The notes beneath the pieces are model-generated. The model searched no databases, was not told the DNA's origin, and saw only the letters and a program-made list of their open reading frames with translations. Of a DNA stretch of 64,000 nucleotides, positions 49,908 to 59,157 are shown one piece after another. The stretch spans positions 1,860,001 to 1,924,000 of the forward strand of contig CM022370.1 of assembly GCA_011800155.1 (NCBI GenBank), in the 5' to 3' direction. How positions within the stretch are numbered: the first letter of the stretch is position 1; the number at the start of each line of letters is the position of its first letter. Position numbers and translations under genes: made by a program. This DNA comes from Flammulina velutipes. Taxonomy: Eukaryota; Basidiomycota; Agaricomycetes; Agaricales; Physalacriaceae.

Positions 49908-50048
49908 TTCAAAGGCAGAAGTGAGTTATGAAACAAGACCGAAGGAAGGAAAATAGAAGATACTTGGAGTGTCCTACATGACAGCCAAATTTGCAATGTG
50001 CGGAAGGGAGCAAAAAAGTGAGAGGTGAAAGGTCTTCATTGTTGCATC

Positions 50049-50252
50049 CTAGTACAAGAATATGTAGTAGTAGTGAGTCGGAGCGGCATGTACTGGACGT
50101 GCTGTGGTCGTGGTCCTTCGTTGACGGCGACGACGAAGAACGATGATGATGAACGTTGAGATCAACAGGAGGAGTATCGGGCCGTATGCCGGAGATAGCG
50201 TGAAAGATTGTGTCGTTGGTGCGTCCTTTCCCGGCGCTGCATCAACTACATA
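50049..50252 (-). other. Orphan hydrophobic reading frame without ATG
   Basis: Minus-strand frame reading DAAPGKDAPTTQSFTLSPAY, then a membrane-like helix GPILLLLISTFIIIVL followed by RRRRQRR. It has no ATG, but a TTTATGTAG splice-acceptor-like sequence directly precedes it, so it could be the last exon of a small membrane protein or captured gene fragment. No upstream exon was found. Confidence 0.2.
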
Positions 50253-50382
50253 AATAGCCAAAATTCGTAAAATCTTATCAATAATGGAAGCTAACTATTG
50301 AAGGATGTGGCTTAGCCCCAAAGTTGGTGAATGATTAAAGCTTTGGTGAACGACTATCTGGATAGGGTGGCTGTGCGGTCGC

Positions 50383-50414
50383 AATCAGCGACTGGGCTAG
50401 CCCAGTCGCTGATT
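50383..50414. repeat. Perfect 32-bp palindrome in the right arm
   Basis: Arms AATCAGCGACTGGGC and GCCCAGTCGCTGATT around a central TA, without mismatch. It lies about 220 bases inside the right end of the transposon. Could form a cruciform or be a dimer-binding site; not found in the left arm. Confidence 0.9.
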
Positions 50415-50479
50415 TGAACGGTCAGTCAGTGGCGACTACTAGAAATTCCCAGGCGACTCACGGTACTTGGTTCTCAGCT

Positions 50480-50590
50480 ATGGGGTTGGTACGGGGTTGG
50501 TACGGGGTTGGTGCAATATTGGTATGGTATTGGTACGGTATTGGTACGGTATTGGTACGGTATTGGTACGGTATTGGTCTTGGTATTGGT
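50480..50590 (+). repeat. Subterminal TTGGTACGG satellite (right arm)
   Basis: Starts with two GGGGTTGGTAC units, then about five copies of the 12-mer TATTGGTACGGT. Shares the TTGGT core and + orientation with the left-arm array but differs in unit length and sequence. Confidence 0.9.
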
Positions 50591-50597
50591 TTTTGGA

Positions 50598-50632
50598 GTT
50601 GGTTCGGGTACTTGGTCCCAATCACTCTGCCC
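50598..50632 (-). repeat. Right terminal inverted repeat of the transposon
   Basis: Complement reads GGGCAGAGTG, ATTGGGACCAA, GTACCCGAACCAAC. The core matches the left end at the same offset of ten bases. Confidence 0.55.
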
Positions 50633-50642
50633 CCACCAACAT
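50633..50642 (+). repeat. Candidate target-site duplication, right copy
   Basis: CCACCAACAT, identical and in the same orientation as 44264-44273. Confidence 0.5.
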
Positions 50643-50804
50643 CATAGACATTAATGACAAATCTTAATGATATTACAAGAATCGATAGGATTTTCGTAGT
50701 CAGTGCAGGCACACGAGCGTCCTACGAAAAAGGAGTATCGTGAGAATATTCAACATGTGATGAAAACGGTGGTTGCATTCGAACTCCACTGAAAAAAAAA
50801 CGCT

Positions 50805-51782
50805 ATGGGGCAGGCTATATCGTTATATATAACAGCCTATCTATCTCCACGCGTCGATGATTCCAACAGGTCCTTGCTCACCTCATGCACTGATCTGATG
50901 TCTGACGATGGGCTATACGCCTTGATACTACAGAAGCAGCGCGACACTAAACTGTCCTTCGGTGACCCTCTCGTATATCGCGTCACTGTCGATTCTATCG
51001 CCAAACAAGTCTGGAACGGAGAGAGGAACGAGAGCTATACCATGCAATACGTAGCTGCGCAGACCAGCATCCTCGTCCCGACGGTGAGACGAGTTCTTCC
51101 TGCGTCGGATCCCGGAAAGCATTGGATCGTCATGGATTATGTGGAAGGGCAGACTCTGTTCGAGTTGTGGCCACATATGAGCTGGATGCGTAGGATATGG
51201 GTGGTCTGGACGCTGCGCCAGTATTTGAGCCAACTGCGCCACATGCCCTTGCCCAACCCAGGGGTTCCCGGTCCGTCTGACGGCTCTGGAAAACCTCTGC
51301 GGTGCTTCGCGAATCATTTTCCGAGGCGCGGTGCGGGCCCATTCAACTCCTACGACGACCTGGCCCGGTGGCATGACTATCAGCGTTACTGTCACCAAGT
51401 TCGGAGACACCAACTGTTCCGTGAGCTCTGGAAGTGTCCCAAGTTCGATACGTCTTCTCCCCTCGTTTTCTGTCACGGCGACCTCCACCTCCGCAACATA
51501 TTGGTCGATAATGACAATCGAGTATGGCTGCTAGACTGGGAAAACGCCGGTGCATTCCCCGCGTGGTGGGACTACGTCCATCTTGCGGTCTGGACAGACG
51601 CTCAGCACCCTCTACTCCGTTTACCCAAATCTTTCGCCATCTTTCTCCCTTTCATAGCCGGTAACTACGGGCGGCTCTATACGGAATATTGGAAAAACTT
51701 GACCGCTCAGATCGCCCGAGTTGAGTCTGAAGCCTTGGAGAAGGAGGAAGGCTATTTCGATCGACTGGCCATAGTCATTTAG
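50805..51782 (+). CDS. APH-like (aminoglycoside phosphotransferase fold) kinase
   Basis: Intronless frame of 325 codons starting at ATG 50805; an in-frame MSDDGLYAL at residue 32 is a possible alternative start. The protein has the APH/choline-kinase fold: a lysine-region stretch SIAKQVWN, hinge HWIVMDYVEGQTLFELWPHM, the catalytic Brenner-type motif FCHGDLHLRNILVDNDNRVW and the metal-binding LLDWENAGAFPAWWDYVHL. Such APH-domain proteins are abundant in agaricomycetes and are thought to phosphorylate small molecules; none of the fungal copies can be linked to antibiotic resistance from sequence. All key residues (HGD, N, D) are present, so activity is plausible. It lies 172 bases beyond the transposon end, which may have displaced part of its promoter. 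Confidence 0.85.
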   Translation: MGQAISLYITAYLSPRVDDSNRSLLTSCTDLMSDDGLYALILQKQRDTKLSFGDPLVYRVTVDSIAKQVWNGERNESYTMQYVAAQTSILVPTVRRVLPASDPGKHWIVMDYVEGQTLFELWPHMSWMRRIWVVWTLRQYLSQLRHMPLPNPGVPGPSDGSGKPLRCFANHFPRRGAGPFNSYDDLARWHDYQRYCHQVRRHQLFRELWKCPKFDTSSPLVFCHGDLHLRNILVDNDNRVWLLDWENAGAFPAWWDYVHLAVWTDAQHPLLRLPKSFAIFLPFIAGNYGRLYTEYWKNLTAQIARVESEALEKEEGYFDRLAIVI

Positions 51783-51951
51783 GTTGTGGGCATATAGGAA
51801 AGCGTTATGGTAGCCTTGTATTCACGCTGAGCTAATCTCCTTGCAGCAATCGTGTGTACTAAGTTCTTATCCTCGCGTCGCTTGAGGTCAATGTCTACAT
51901 CTGCTTTTTAGTGGGTCTCGCTAAATGCGCTTCTAGAGTGTTATCATGGCA

Positions 51952-54431
51952 TTATAGAAGCTTTTTGAGAATAGAAACTAATGGCACCAAGTGCCAGACG
52001 GAGACTGCGTATCTACGACAGATTGAATTTACTCCTTCCGAGTCCTTTGTCTTGACCTTCTTAGGCAGCGGCCTATCCCTCTCCAAAATACTACTTGTAT
52101 GAACAGTATCACGAGAACGTTTCTGGCGACTTTTCGTGGCGACCTGGGTAGCCGGCGGTAGCAAGACATGGAGGGGCGTTATCGCAGTCTTCCCCGACTG
52201 ATCAATATACTCCAAAACCTCATGCAGGACCTGGCGGAACTGCTCGTACGGAGTGTATGTGAACATTGCCATTTTCCACTGTGTGATACCACGAGAGTTG
52301 ATAGCCGGTGGTGAGGCCTCCAACGTTTTGTAAGCCTCGTTCAGCTTTGCCACGAGGATGATTCCTTCGGTGAGAGGAAAACAGTCTGGATAAAGTGGTT
52401 TGAGGGTTCGTCGAATAGCGCGATAGTCACCGCTCTTTATGAATGTTGACCTCTCCGAAGTACCCGTTAAACTGCAATCGAACAATGCTCGACTCGTTTC
52501 TTCGATTATGTCATGCTGAGCCCTCAACGTGGATAATTGCGCCTCTGTCATGGGATCATGAGAGGGGTTGCTGTCCCGCTGAGCTCCTTCAAGTCCGTCG
52601 AGTGCAGACAGTTGTTCGACCAATGGATCGGGAATCCGGTAGAACAAGAACCACACCAATATCCACAGGATAGATTCGAGGTCGTGAAGAAAGTTGAACG
52701 TGAAAACCAAGTCGTCGAGTTCCCCATCCGGCACTTCGTCGGGCAGCAGAACATAAGCTCGGTATTGAGATTCGACTGCCATGAATTGAGGTGTGCCCTG
52801 TATTTCAATCAGAATGGGCAAGACAAGAGCCAAAGCAGTAACTCACTTTGCGAGGCTCATCCTGCGTTAACAGATCGTACGGCACCGCGAATTCGAGGTC
52901 GGAAATCTTTCCCTGGCCTTCAGCCCGGTACCACATACAATTCCCGGAACTAATGTCGCGATGAACGTACCCCGCCAAACGCATATACCACAGACCTAGT
53001 CACCGAATAAGTTTCGCTTACAAAGGAGGGAGAGAAATCAATGATACCTTCGATGTTATGACTGAGACACTGCAACAGTTCGCGGAAATCATATAGATTA
53101 GGTATAGTGTCGCAACGCTCCTCAAAGATAACACGTCGGTGTGTGCGATGACGGATCGTACGGCGGCGCTCTGTATATTTGGTCGAATAACCGGATTGGG
53201 CCCAGAAGTGTGTAAACTGCGCAGGCCTATAAAGTTCGGGAGAGCCTGGTGTTGTGTCGTTCCGTCCCCGCACCTGGACAAACTCATCCTCAAGGATTGT
53301 CACGAAGTACTTTTTAGCCTTCTCTGCAAGGCTCTCAGGCGTTCCTGATTCCGGTTTGCCCTCATCCAGCTTCCGCAAGTTAGTGAAGATGGCGTCCTGT
53401 ATTTCTTTTTCTCCTTGCGTGTCGTCGGAGGGCCAAACATCTTTCAAGACGACGATGTTTTCGTCTAGACGTCGATTGCCATCTGAATCCAAAGCGAGAA
53501 CCTTTCTCACCTCCCAGACACGGGTGGCTCCGTGAACAATGCGCGGGCGACTCTGCCCGGAGAGAGGTGTACCGACGGTTTGATACCAACTACCACCAAC
53601 TTCGTACAGGTAGGCGATATCGTTTTGTTCATCCAAGATTCGTTGGACAGTCGGGTCGAATCCAAGCGCAGTAGCGGGCGCAAAGAGGATGAACAGGAGA
53701 AAGTGGATAAAACGTTCGGGGTGCTAAACTACATAAGATGGAAGTCTGTGGATAGTGAGCGAGATGAGCGTACCTTATGATAATCGAGATCATCCGTCAC
53801 TGCGATATGCGAGCGCGAGAAATGCCAGAGGCGCATGGTGTCGCCTTCGATGGTCAGCCCGAAGGTAAACCGACGACGTGGGTCATTAGATAGGATGTAA
53901 TGAACGTTACTTAACAGGTGCGCTTCGTTCTAAAGAAAAAGTCAGGATGCTTGCGTGAGTCCTATCGTTCATTAGACGAACCTGCTCGCACGTTTTTTGC
54001 GAATCTTTCAACTTGAACTGGGTCGTCACAGCGGTGTCGATGGTCTGGAGTGGTGTTCGTTCAGGACGTGCGAGGAGGAAATGAACTTTGGCCGATAATC
54101 CGGGGACCTCAGAACCGCATTTGACGACGGTCGTTCGTTGAAGCGTGGGTTGAAAGGTAATTGCCGCCTCGCGTACTGTCTCGGCGATGTTCGCAATGCT
54201 TTGAAATGCTGGGCCATCGCAGGTCTCATTCGATGCCAGGTCGCGAATAGATTTCCACCCCAATGCATCCAGTACTTTCTTTTCTTCGAGGGTTTTCTGG
54301 ACATGATTGAGAAGCACGCCCCATTCGACAGCGCTCCATTCCTTGATATCGGTGTACTTTGTATAGGTTGCAAGCCATACATCAGCAGGACATAATACTA
54401 GGTGATTTGCAGAGGCCTTGAGAAGATTCAT
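51952..54431 (-). CDS. FunK1 fungal-type protein kinase (copy B)
   Basis: Paralogue of the gene at 20526-23075 with the same block order: DVWLATYTKYTD, LNHVQKTLEEKKVLDALGWK, RRRFTFGLTIEGDTMRLWHF, ATRVWEVRKVL, FVTILEDEFVQV, catalytic loop GYVHRDISSGNCMWY, SDLEFAVPYD in the DFG position, GTPQFMAVE and FTFNFLHDLESILWILVWFL. Its tail is longer and basic (SRQKRSRDTVH ... DRPLPKKVKTKD), suggesting a nuclear signal not seen in copy A. The stop is at 51952. The start is uncertain: the first ATG in frame (54431) gives MNLLKASANHLVL, and an upstream ATG at 54508 would need an unplaced intron. Catalytic residues are retained; role unknown. FunK1 genes vary in number between strains, so this may be a lineage-specific copy. 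Confidence 0.82.
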
Positions 54432-54750
54432 TTGGGGAATGAGTGCGCGTATTTTGAAATAATGTCCAGAGTGTCGATGTCGAGTGGGAGGATTGGAATG
54501 AACTCCATGGTGAAGTTTTATGTGTTTTCCTTTTGTCTGACACGTGTGTTGTGGACGTTGAACAATGGGCACACAATTAGACAATGGTGGTGAGAGTTCG
54601 TGTTCAAGTTGTGTACAACGTGCGATCGATCAATTTTGGAGGTCAATTTTGATGCCCCAAGTCCAATGTGGCGCAATATAAGCCCAGAAATGTCATTATT
54701 GATGATACAATCTAAATCGCGTAAAAGAGAAAACAGAAAGGGTGAATCAT
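54432..54750. other. FunK1 B upstream region / carboxylesterase 3' flank
   Basis: Contains the paralogue-shared block at 54521-54567 and a possible extra 5' coding segment of FunK1 B (ATG at 54508). Otherwise no gene. Confidence 0.45.
54521..54567 (-). promoter_or_regulatory. Upstream block shared by FunK1 paralogues (copy B)
   Basis: Minus strand: CATTGTTCAACG, 14 or so extra bases with CACGTG, then CAGACAAAAGGAAAACACA. The two outer blocks match those before copy A. Confidence 0.4.
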
Positions 54751-56883
54751 CTATGTGAGCAGTTCAAAATGATCATCGTGCCACAGTCTACACCTTGAGG
54801 CCAAATCATTGCCTATTTCTTCCATCTCGACGTTTGATGGATTAAGGAGCATCCGCGGCTCTCCAAAGTATCCATCCGATGGCTAGAGATGAATTAGTAC
54901 ACCTGTTACACTATGAGCAATGAGAATACTGACCGTCCACTCTGGCCCGTCATCAGTAGAAGGTTTCCCTTTCGTCGCAAACGACGTCCAATACTGCCTC
55001 ATCTTCTCGAACATCACGTCGTCCTCTTCTTCAGTATCCACCTGCTCTGTAGAAAACATTGCCTGTAGTTCATCATGATGGAACGAACCTAACCGGGGAT
55101 TATCATAATGATACTGGTAGGCGTCTACACCAGCGGCGGCAGCGCTTCCCGTGATGAGCCCAGCAGTGCATATGAATCGCATCTCGCCATACATCTGCTG
55201 TACCAACCTAGCATAAGATGAATTGAACTCCTCATGCTGGTAGAGTTGCGAGGCGCGGAGGAACGTCGTGGGTGTCAGGTCGGCATACTGGCCTCTGAGG
55301 AATCCATAAGCGTTGTAGGACGTGGCGCCAGGGGTTGCAGCGTTCGCCAGAGGATCTGAGAGTCCGGCACTCCAGTTCGCGCCTTCATCCGTGTTCGAAC
55401 TTTCAAGATATGAGTAAGGATGGCAAGTATGCGTCTATATGATCTGCACTCACCCGAAGAAGACAGGCACCTTTGCAAAGCGTCCACCTCTGAATGCTGA
55501 TACTGGTCTTTCACGAATGAATTTTCCATCCACGATGGGGGAGAAAATGAAGAGCCTGGAGGTGAAAAACCGTGCAGTCGCGTTTCCTGCCGCGGCGAGG
55601 TCGGTAACATTTGCATTTCGAAGGCATACCATCACATCCTGGATACCTAGGACGTCACAGCCGCTAGGTATGTAGATGAGCATTTTGTCTCCTGATAGAT
55701 GAAAAGAACGCACGCTAATGTGGCAAAACGGGCGAAAACCGTGTCAGCAAGCGGTTCGTAATAGTTGGGCATGGCGCTGAGAGCTGGACTGTCTCCCATA
55801 GCTTGGTGAAAGAGGCCTTCGTTGTTACCACCATTCGCAATCAACTACAGCGCATGAAATGAGTTTTGGTTGAAGAACATAGTAGCTTGTTCTCTGACTG
55901 ACGTGAAACATTGTCGAGCCAGATCCAGCTGACTGCCCCCATATAGTAACGCGGCTGCGAGCTCTTGAGTTTGCTGTTTCTCAACTCTGAAGCTTGTCCT
56001 TTACCTCTTATCGCCACCGAACGAGGAAATGTATTTTTGGACCCATCTCATCGAGGCGCGCTGAAATTACGGATTCATGATGCTCCTTTAACATGGGTTC
56101 AACGGTAGTACGCACCTGATCCAGAAGTCCAGCGTTTACCACACCGTTGACTCCAAGTGCTGCCCCACCTAGACATCATTGAGCGGAGCTGACTCGGGCA
56201 GGCAATTGGACATCATACCCAGGAATCCGAACTGCCCTAGCCGATATTGAAAGGTAGCAAAGATGAAAGGCTCCTTCGAAGATGCCAGAAGCCATTCGGG
56301 GGGAGCTGAACGAGCACTGCCGGCTTGATATCCACCGCCATGGTAATAGATCAAGACTGGAAGGTTACTCGTCTCATTGGTACCAACAGGCACATAGATC
56401 TACCAGAGCGCGTAAGGACAAGACTACATAAATGGTTGTGTGAGGTCAAGATAACGTACATTTCCAAAGAGACAGTCTTCGGACATGGTGGATGGGATGG
56501 TAGAACCCGATAGTTTGGTCGTTATGCATGTTGGGCCATACTGAAAGGTGTTGAACGTAGCCTCTGGGAGCAGCCTAGTACACACGCTACCTCTGAAGCA
56601 TTGACCACGCCTTGATGTGTCGTGGGGGGCATTACAGGTAGCCTCCATCGAAGGTCACCGACCGGTGGCTCAGCAAATCGTATACCTCGGTAAGAAATGA
56701 CGCCAGTGGATTCATTTCTTGACCCGACAAACGTCCCATCTGCGTCGAGTCAGACCAGATGAGAGCCCGAGCGCGGTGAGACATACAGTCTAGTTCAACA
56801 GTGTCATTGAGAGCTTGAACTGAGCCTGGAAGCGAACAGAAACAAAGCGCAAGCGCTGAGAGAAGAATAGAGACAGCCAGCAT
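54751..56883 (-). CDS. Secreted type-B carboxylesterase
   Basis: Extracellular ester hydrolase of the carboxylesterase/cholinesterase/lipase family. The proposed start MLAVSILLSALALCFCSLPG gives a clear signal peptide; an in-frame ATG 24 codons upstream (56955) is the alternative. Landmarks: FGSVCTRLLP and SEDCLFGNVRYL, the oxyanion hole YYHGGGYQAGSA, YRLGQFGFL, SFGGDK, then the nucleophile elbow VTIWGQSAGSGSTMFH (Ser), the acid in GSNTDEGANWSAG (Glu) and the His in LGSFHHDELQAMF. It ends CRLWHDDHFELLT at TAG 54751-54753. About twelve introns; those at GGDKR and FFG are needed to join the catalytic blocks. The triad is complete. Substrate could be triglyceride, sterol ester or a plant ester. 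Confidence 0.88.
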
Positions 56884-57144
56884 CGAGAGATAGTGGGCGA
56901 AGGACAGTGAGGGCCTGGCAGGAAGCACAGAGGTATTTAAATGATTTCCCTTCATCAGCGGACGAGAGAGTCAGATGGTTGAATGCATGATTAACGTGAG
57001 CTTCGATGTCCAACTGGCAAGTTGTCGGAAAGCTGCAGGACGGGAACCCGTGAGCCCCGGGTAAGCTTGCCACCGGCTACTTTTAAACGCGAACGGCGCA
57101 ACATTAAACTCTGCTTTTGACGGCGACGACGACAGACAAAAGCA

Positions 57145-58971
57145 ATGCTCAGTCGTTCTTCAAAGGCTCCTTTGCTGCGCTCGTTGACGCGAAATACTCA
57201 GCGTAATTTCGCTGTTCGCGCCTCTGCCAGTGCATTGTCCACTCGCTCTTCGGCAACCCGGCCGGTCCCTAGATCACCTATTCTCTCTCCCATTCACGCT
57301 CGTCCAATGTCTTCAGTTCACGCTGCAGAGTCCACACTTCGCCCGGAGCCAGACAAGGTTCTCCAGGACATCGCAGACTATGTGCACTCATTCAAGATCG
57401 ACCCCACGGGGTTGGCAATGAGGACCGCCTCGCTCTGTCTCATCGACACTATCGGCTGTGGCCTCGAAGGTCTCCGTTTCCCAGAATGTACAAAGCTCCT
57501 TGGACCCGTCGTCGAGGGCACCGTCGTTCCCAACGGTACGTCTCGTCAATACCATAGTTCGAAGTCTCTCCTCAATACTATCCCGCACAGGTACAAAGGT
57601 ACCCGGCACCAACTACCAGCTCGATCCTATCCGTGGCGCCTTCAACATTGGAACCATCATCCGCTGGCTCGATTTCAATGATTGCTTCTTGGCCGCCGAA
57701 TGTGAGCTTCTACCATATAATACTCATCCCACGTCCTGACCTTTATCGCAGGGGGACATCCGTCTGATAACCTTGGCGCGATTCTGGCCGTGGCAGATCA
57801 TCTTGCACGTCAAGGCCAAGCCTTCACCGTCAAGGATCTCCTCGAAGGCATGATTATGGCCCACGAGATCCAAGGAGGACTCGCTCTCCTCAACTCGTTC
57901 AATCGTGCCGGTCTCGATCATGTCGTCCTCGTCAAAGTCGCGTCCACCGCCGTCGTGTCCAAGATGCTCGGTCTCAACCGTGACCAGACAATCGATGCCA
58001 TTTCCCAAGCGTGGGTAGATGGCCAATCCCTCCGCACATACCGTCACGCCCCAAATACAGGCCCACGTAAATCATGGGCTGCAGGTGACGCATGCTCACG
58101 CGCCGTTAATCTCGCCCTCCTCGTCAAGAAGGGTGAGAAGGGCCTCCCGTCTGTCCTCACCGCAAAGACTTGGGGATTCTACGACGTGCTCTTCAAGGGC
58201 AAGCCTTTCGAGTTCCAAAGGCCGTACAGCTCGTATATCATGGAGAACGTCCTCTTCAAGATCTCGTACCCCGCGGAATTCCATGCTCAGACCGCTGTTG
58301 AGTGTGCCTATATCCTCCATGCTAAGTTGAAGGAACTGGGTAAAACTGCTGAGGATATCAAGAGCGTCAGGATCCGTACCCAGGAAGCTGCCATTAGGAT
58401 TATCGACAAGAAGGGACCTCTTGACAACTTCGCCGACAGAGAGTACGCACTCTGCTCTTTCTTCCGAACCTTCCCGCTGACATTTTATTCATAGCCATGA
58501 CATCAACTATATGGTAGCCTACCCCCTCATCTTTGGAGAACTCACTTCAGAGAGTTACACCGATGCGGCGGCAGCGGACCCAAGGATCGACGCACTCAGA
58601 GAGAAGATTCACTGTGTTGAAGAGAAACGCTTCAGCACTGAATACCACGATCCCGAGAAGCGCTCTATCGGAAATGCCATCCTTGTCGAGCTGAATGATG
58701 GGACTGTCTTGGAAGAAGTTGAGGTCGAGTACCCGGTTGGACACAAGCGCCGACGCGAAGAAGGAACCCCCCTTCTCCTCGCCAAGTTCAAGCGTCATAT
58801 ATCTTATCACTTCGATGAGAGTCACCAGAAAAAGTAAGCCTCCTTCTCTGGTTTTCTTTGGTGCCACACTAACAACTCCCCCTCAGGATCCTTGATACGG
58901 TTACAGGGGACCTGACAACCTTCTCGAAGTTGCCAGTGGATAAATTCACCGATCTCTTTGTCAAAGCCTGA
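57145..58971 (+). CDS. 2-methylcitrate dehydratase, mitochondrial (PrpD family)
   Basis: Enzyme of the methylcitrate cycle that dehydrates 2-methylcitrate during propionyl-CoA breakdown. An Arg/Ser-rich N-terminus of some 55 residues ([20 protein letters not shown]) is a typical mitochondrial presequence. The MmgE/PrpD fold follows: [120 protein letters not shown] and [18 protein letters not shown]. Four introns of about 50 nt. The tail ends KFTDLFVKA with TGA 58969-58971; no peroxisomal signal. The catalytic-region residues are conserved and nothing is missing. Divergent from the carboxylesterase gene with 261 bases between. Confidence 0.94.
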
Positions 58972-59157
58972 ACGGTGCTAAACGTCGAACCTTACATAAC
59001 TTGTACAATAACGTTGAAAGGAATCGCACAAACTACCTAAGTAGTTCGCACGTCACACTGAATGATGGTCCGTATGTACAGCTCAGCAAAGCATACACAT
59101 AATCTATAAGTGAGTACAACAAGCGGAGAGACAGGAATCTACAGGTCACAGAGCTAC

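Larger units (their letters stand above)
44274..50632. mobile_element. Candidate complete MULE DNA transposon, about 6.4 kb
   Basis: Segment between two direct CCACCAACAT copies. The ends form imperfect inverted repeats: left GGACATGTAC then ATTGGGACCAA, right (complement) GGGCAGAGTG then ATTGGGACCAA, with continued similarity CCGAAACCAA / CCCGAACCAA. A 10-bp duplication fits the 8-11 bp of Mutator-like elements. Contents: a left arm of 1.2 kb with a 32-bp satellite, one minus-strand transposase gene (45486-49907), and a right arm of 0.7 kb with a 12-bp satellite and a 32-bp palindrome. It sits between the MFS gene and an APH-like gene without breaking either. The open transposase suggests a fairly recent or selectively kept copy. 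Confidence 0.7.
49908..50632. other. Right arm of the transposon
   Basis: Promoter side of the transposase plus terminal sequence. It holds an orphan hydrophobic frame, a 32-bp palindrome, the TTGGTACGG satellite and the right inverted repeat. No gene with family resemblance. Confidence 0.55.

Noticed and set aside
50383..50414. Intrinsic terminator reading of the 32-bp palindrome
   Set aside because: Rho-independent terminators are bacterial; the palindrome is not followed by a T tract and lies in a eukaryotic transposon.
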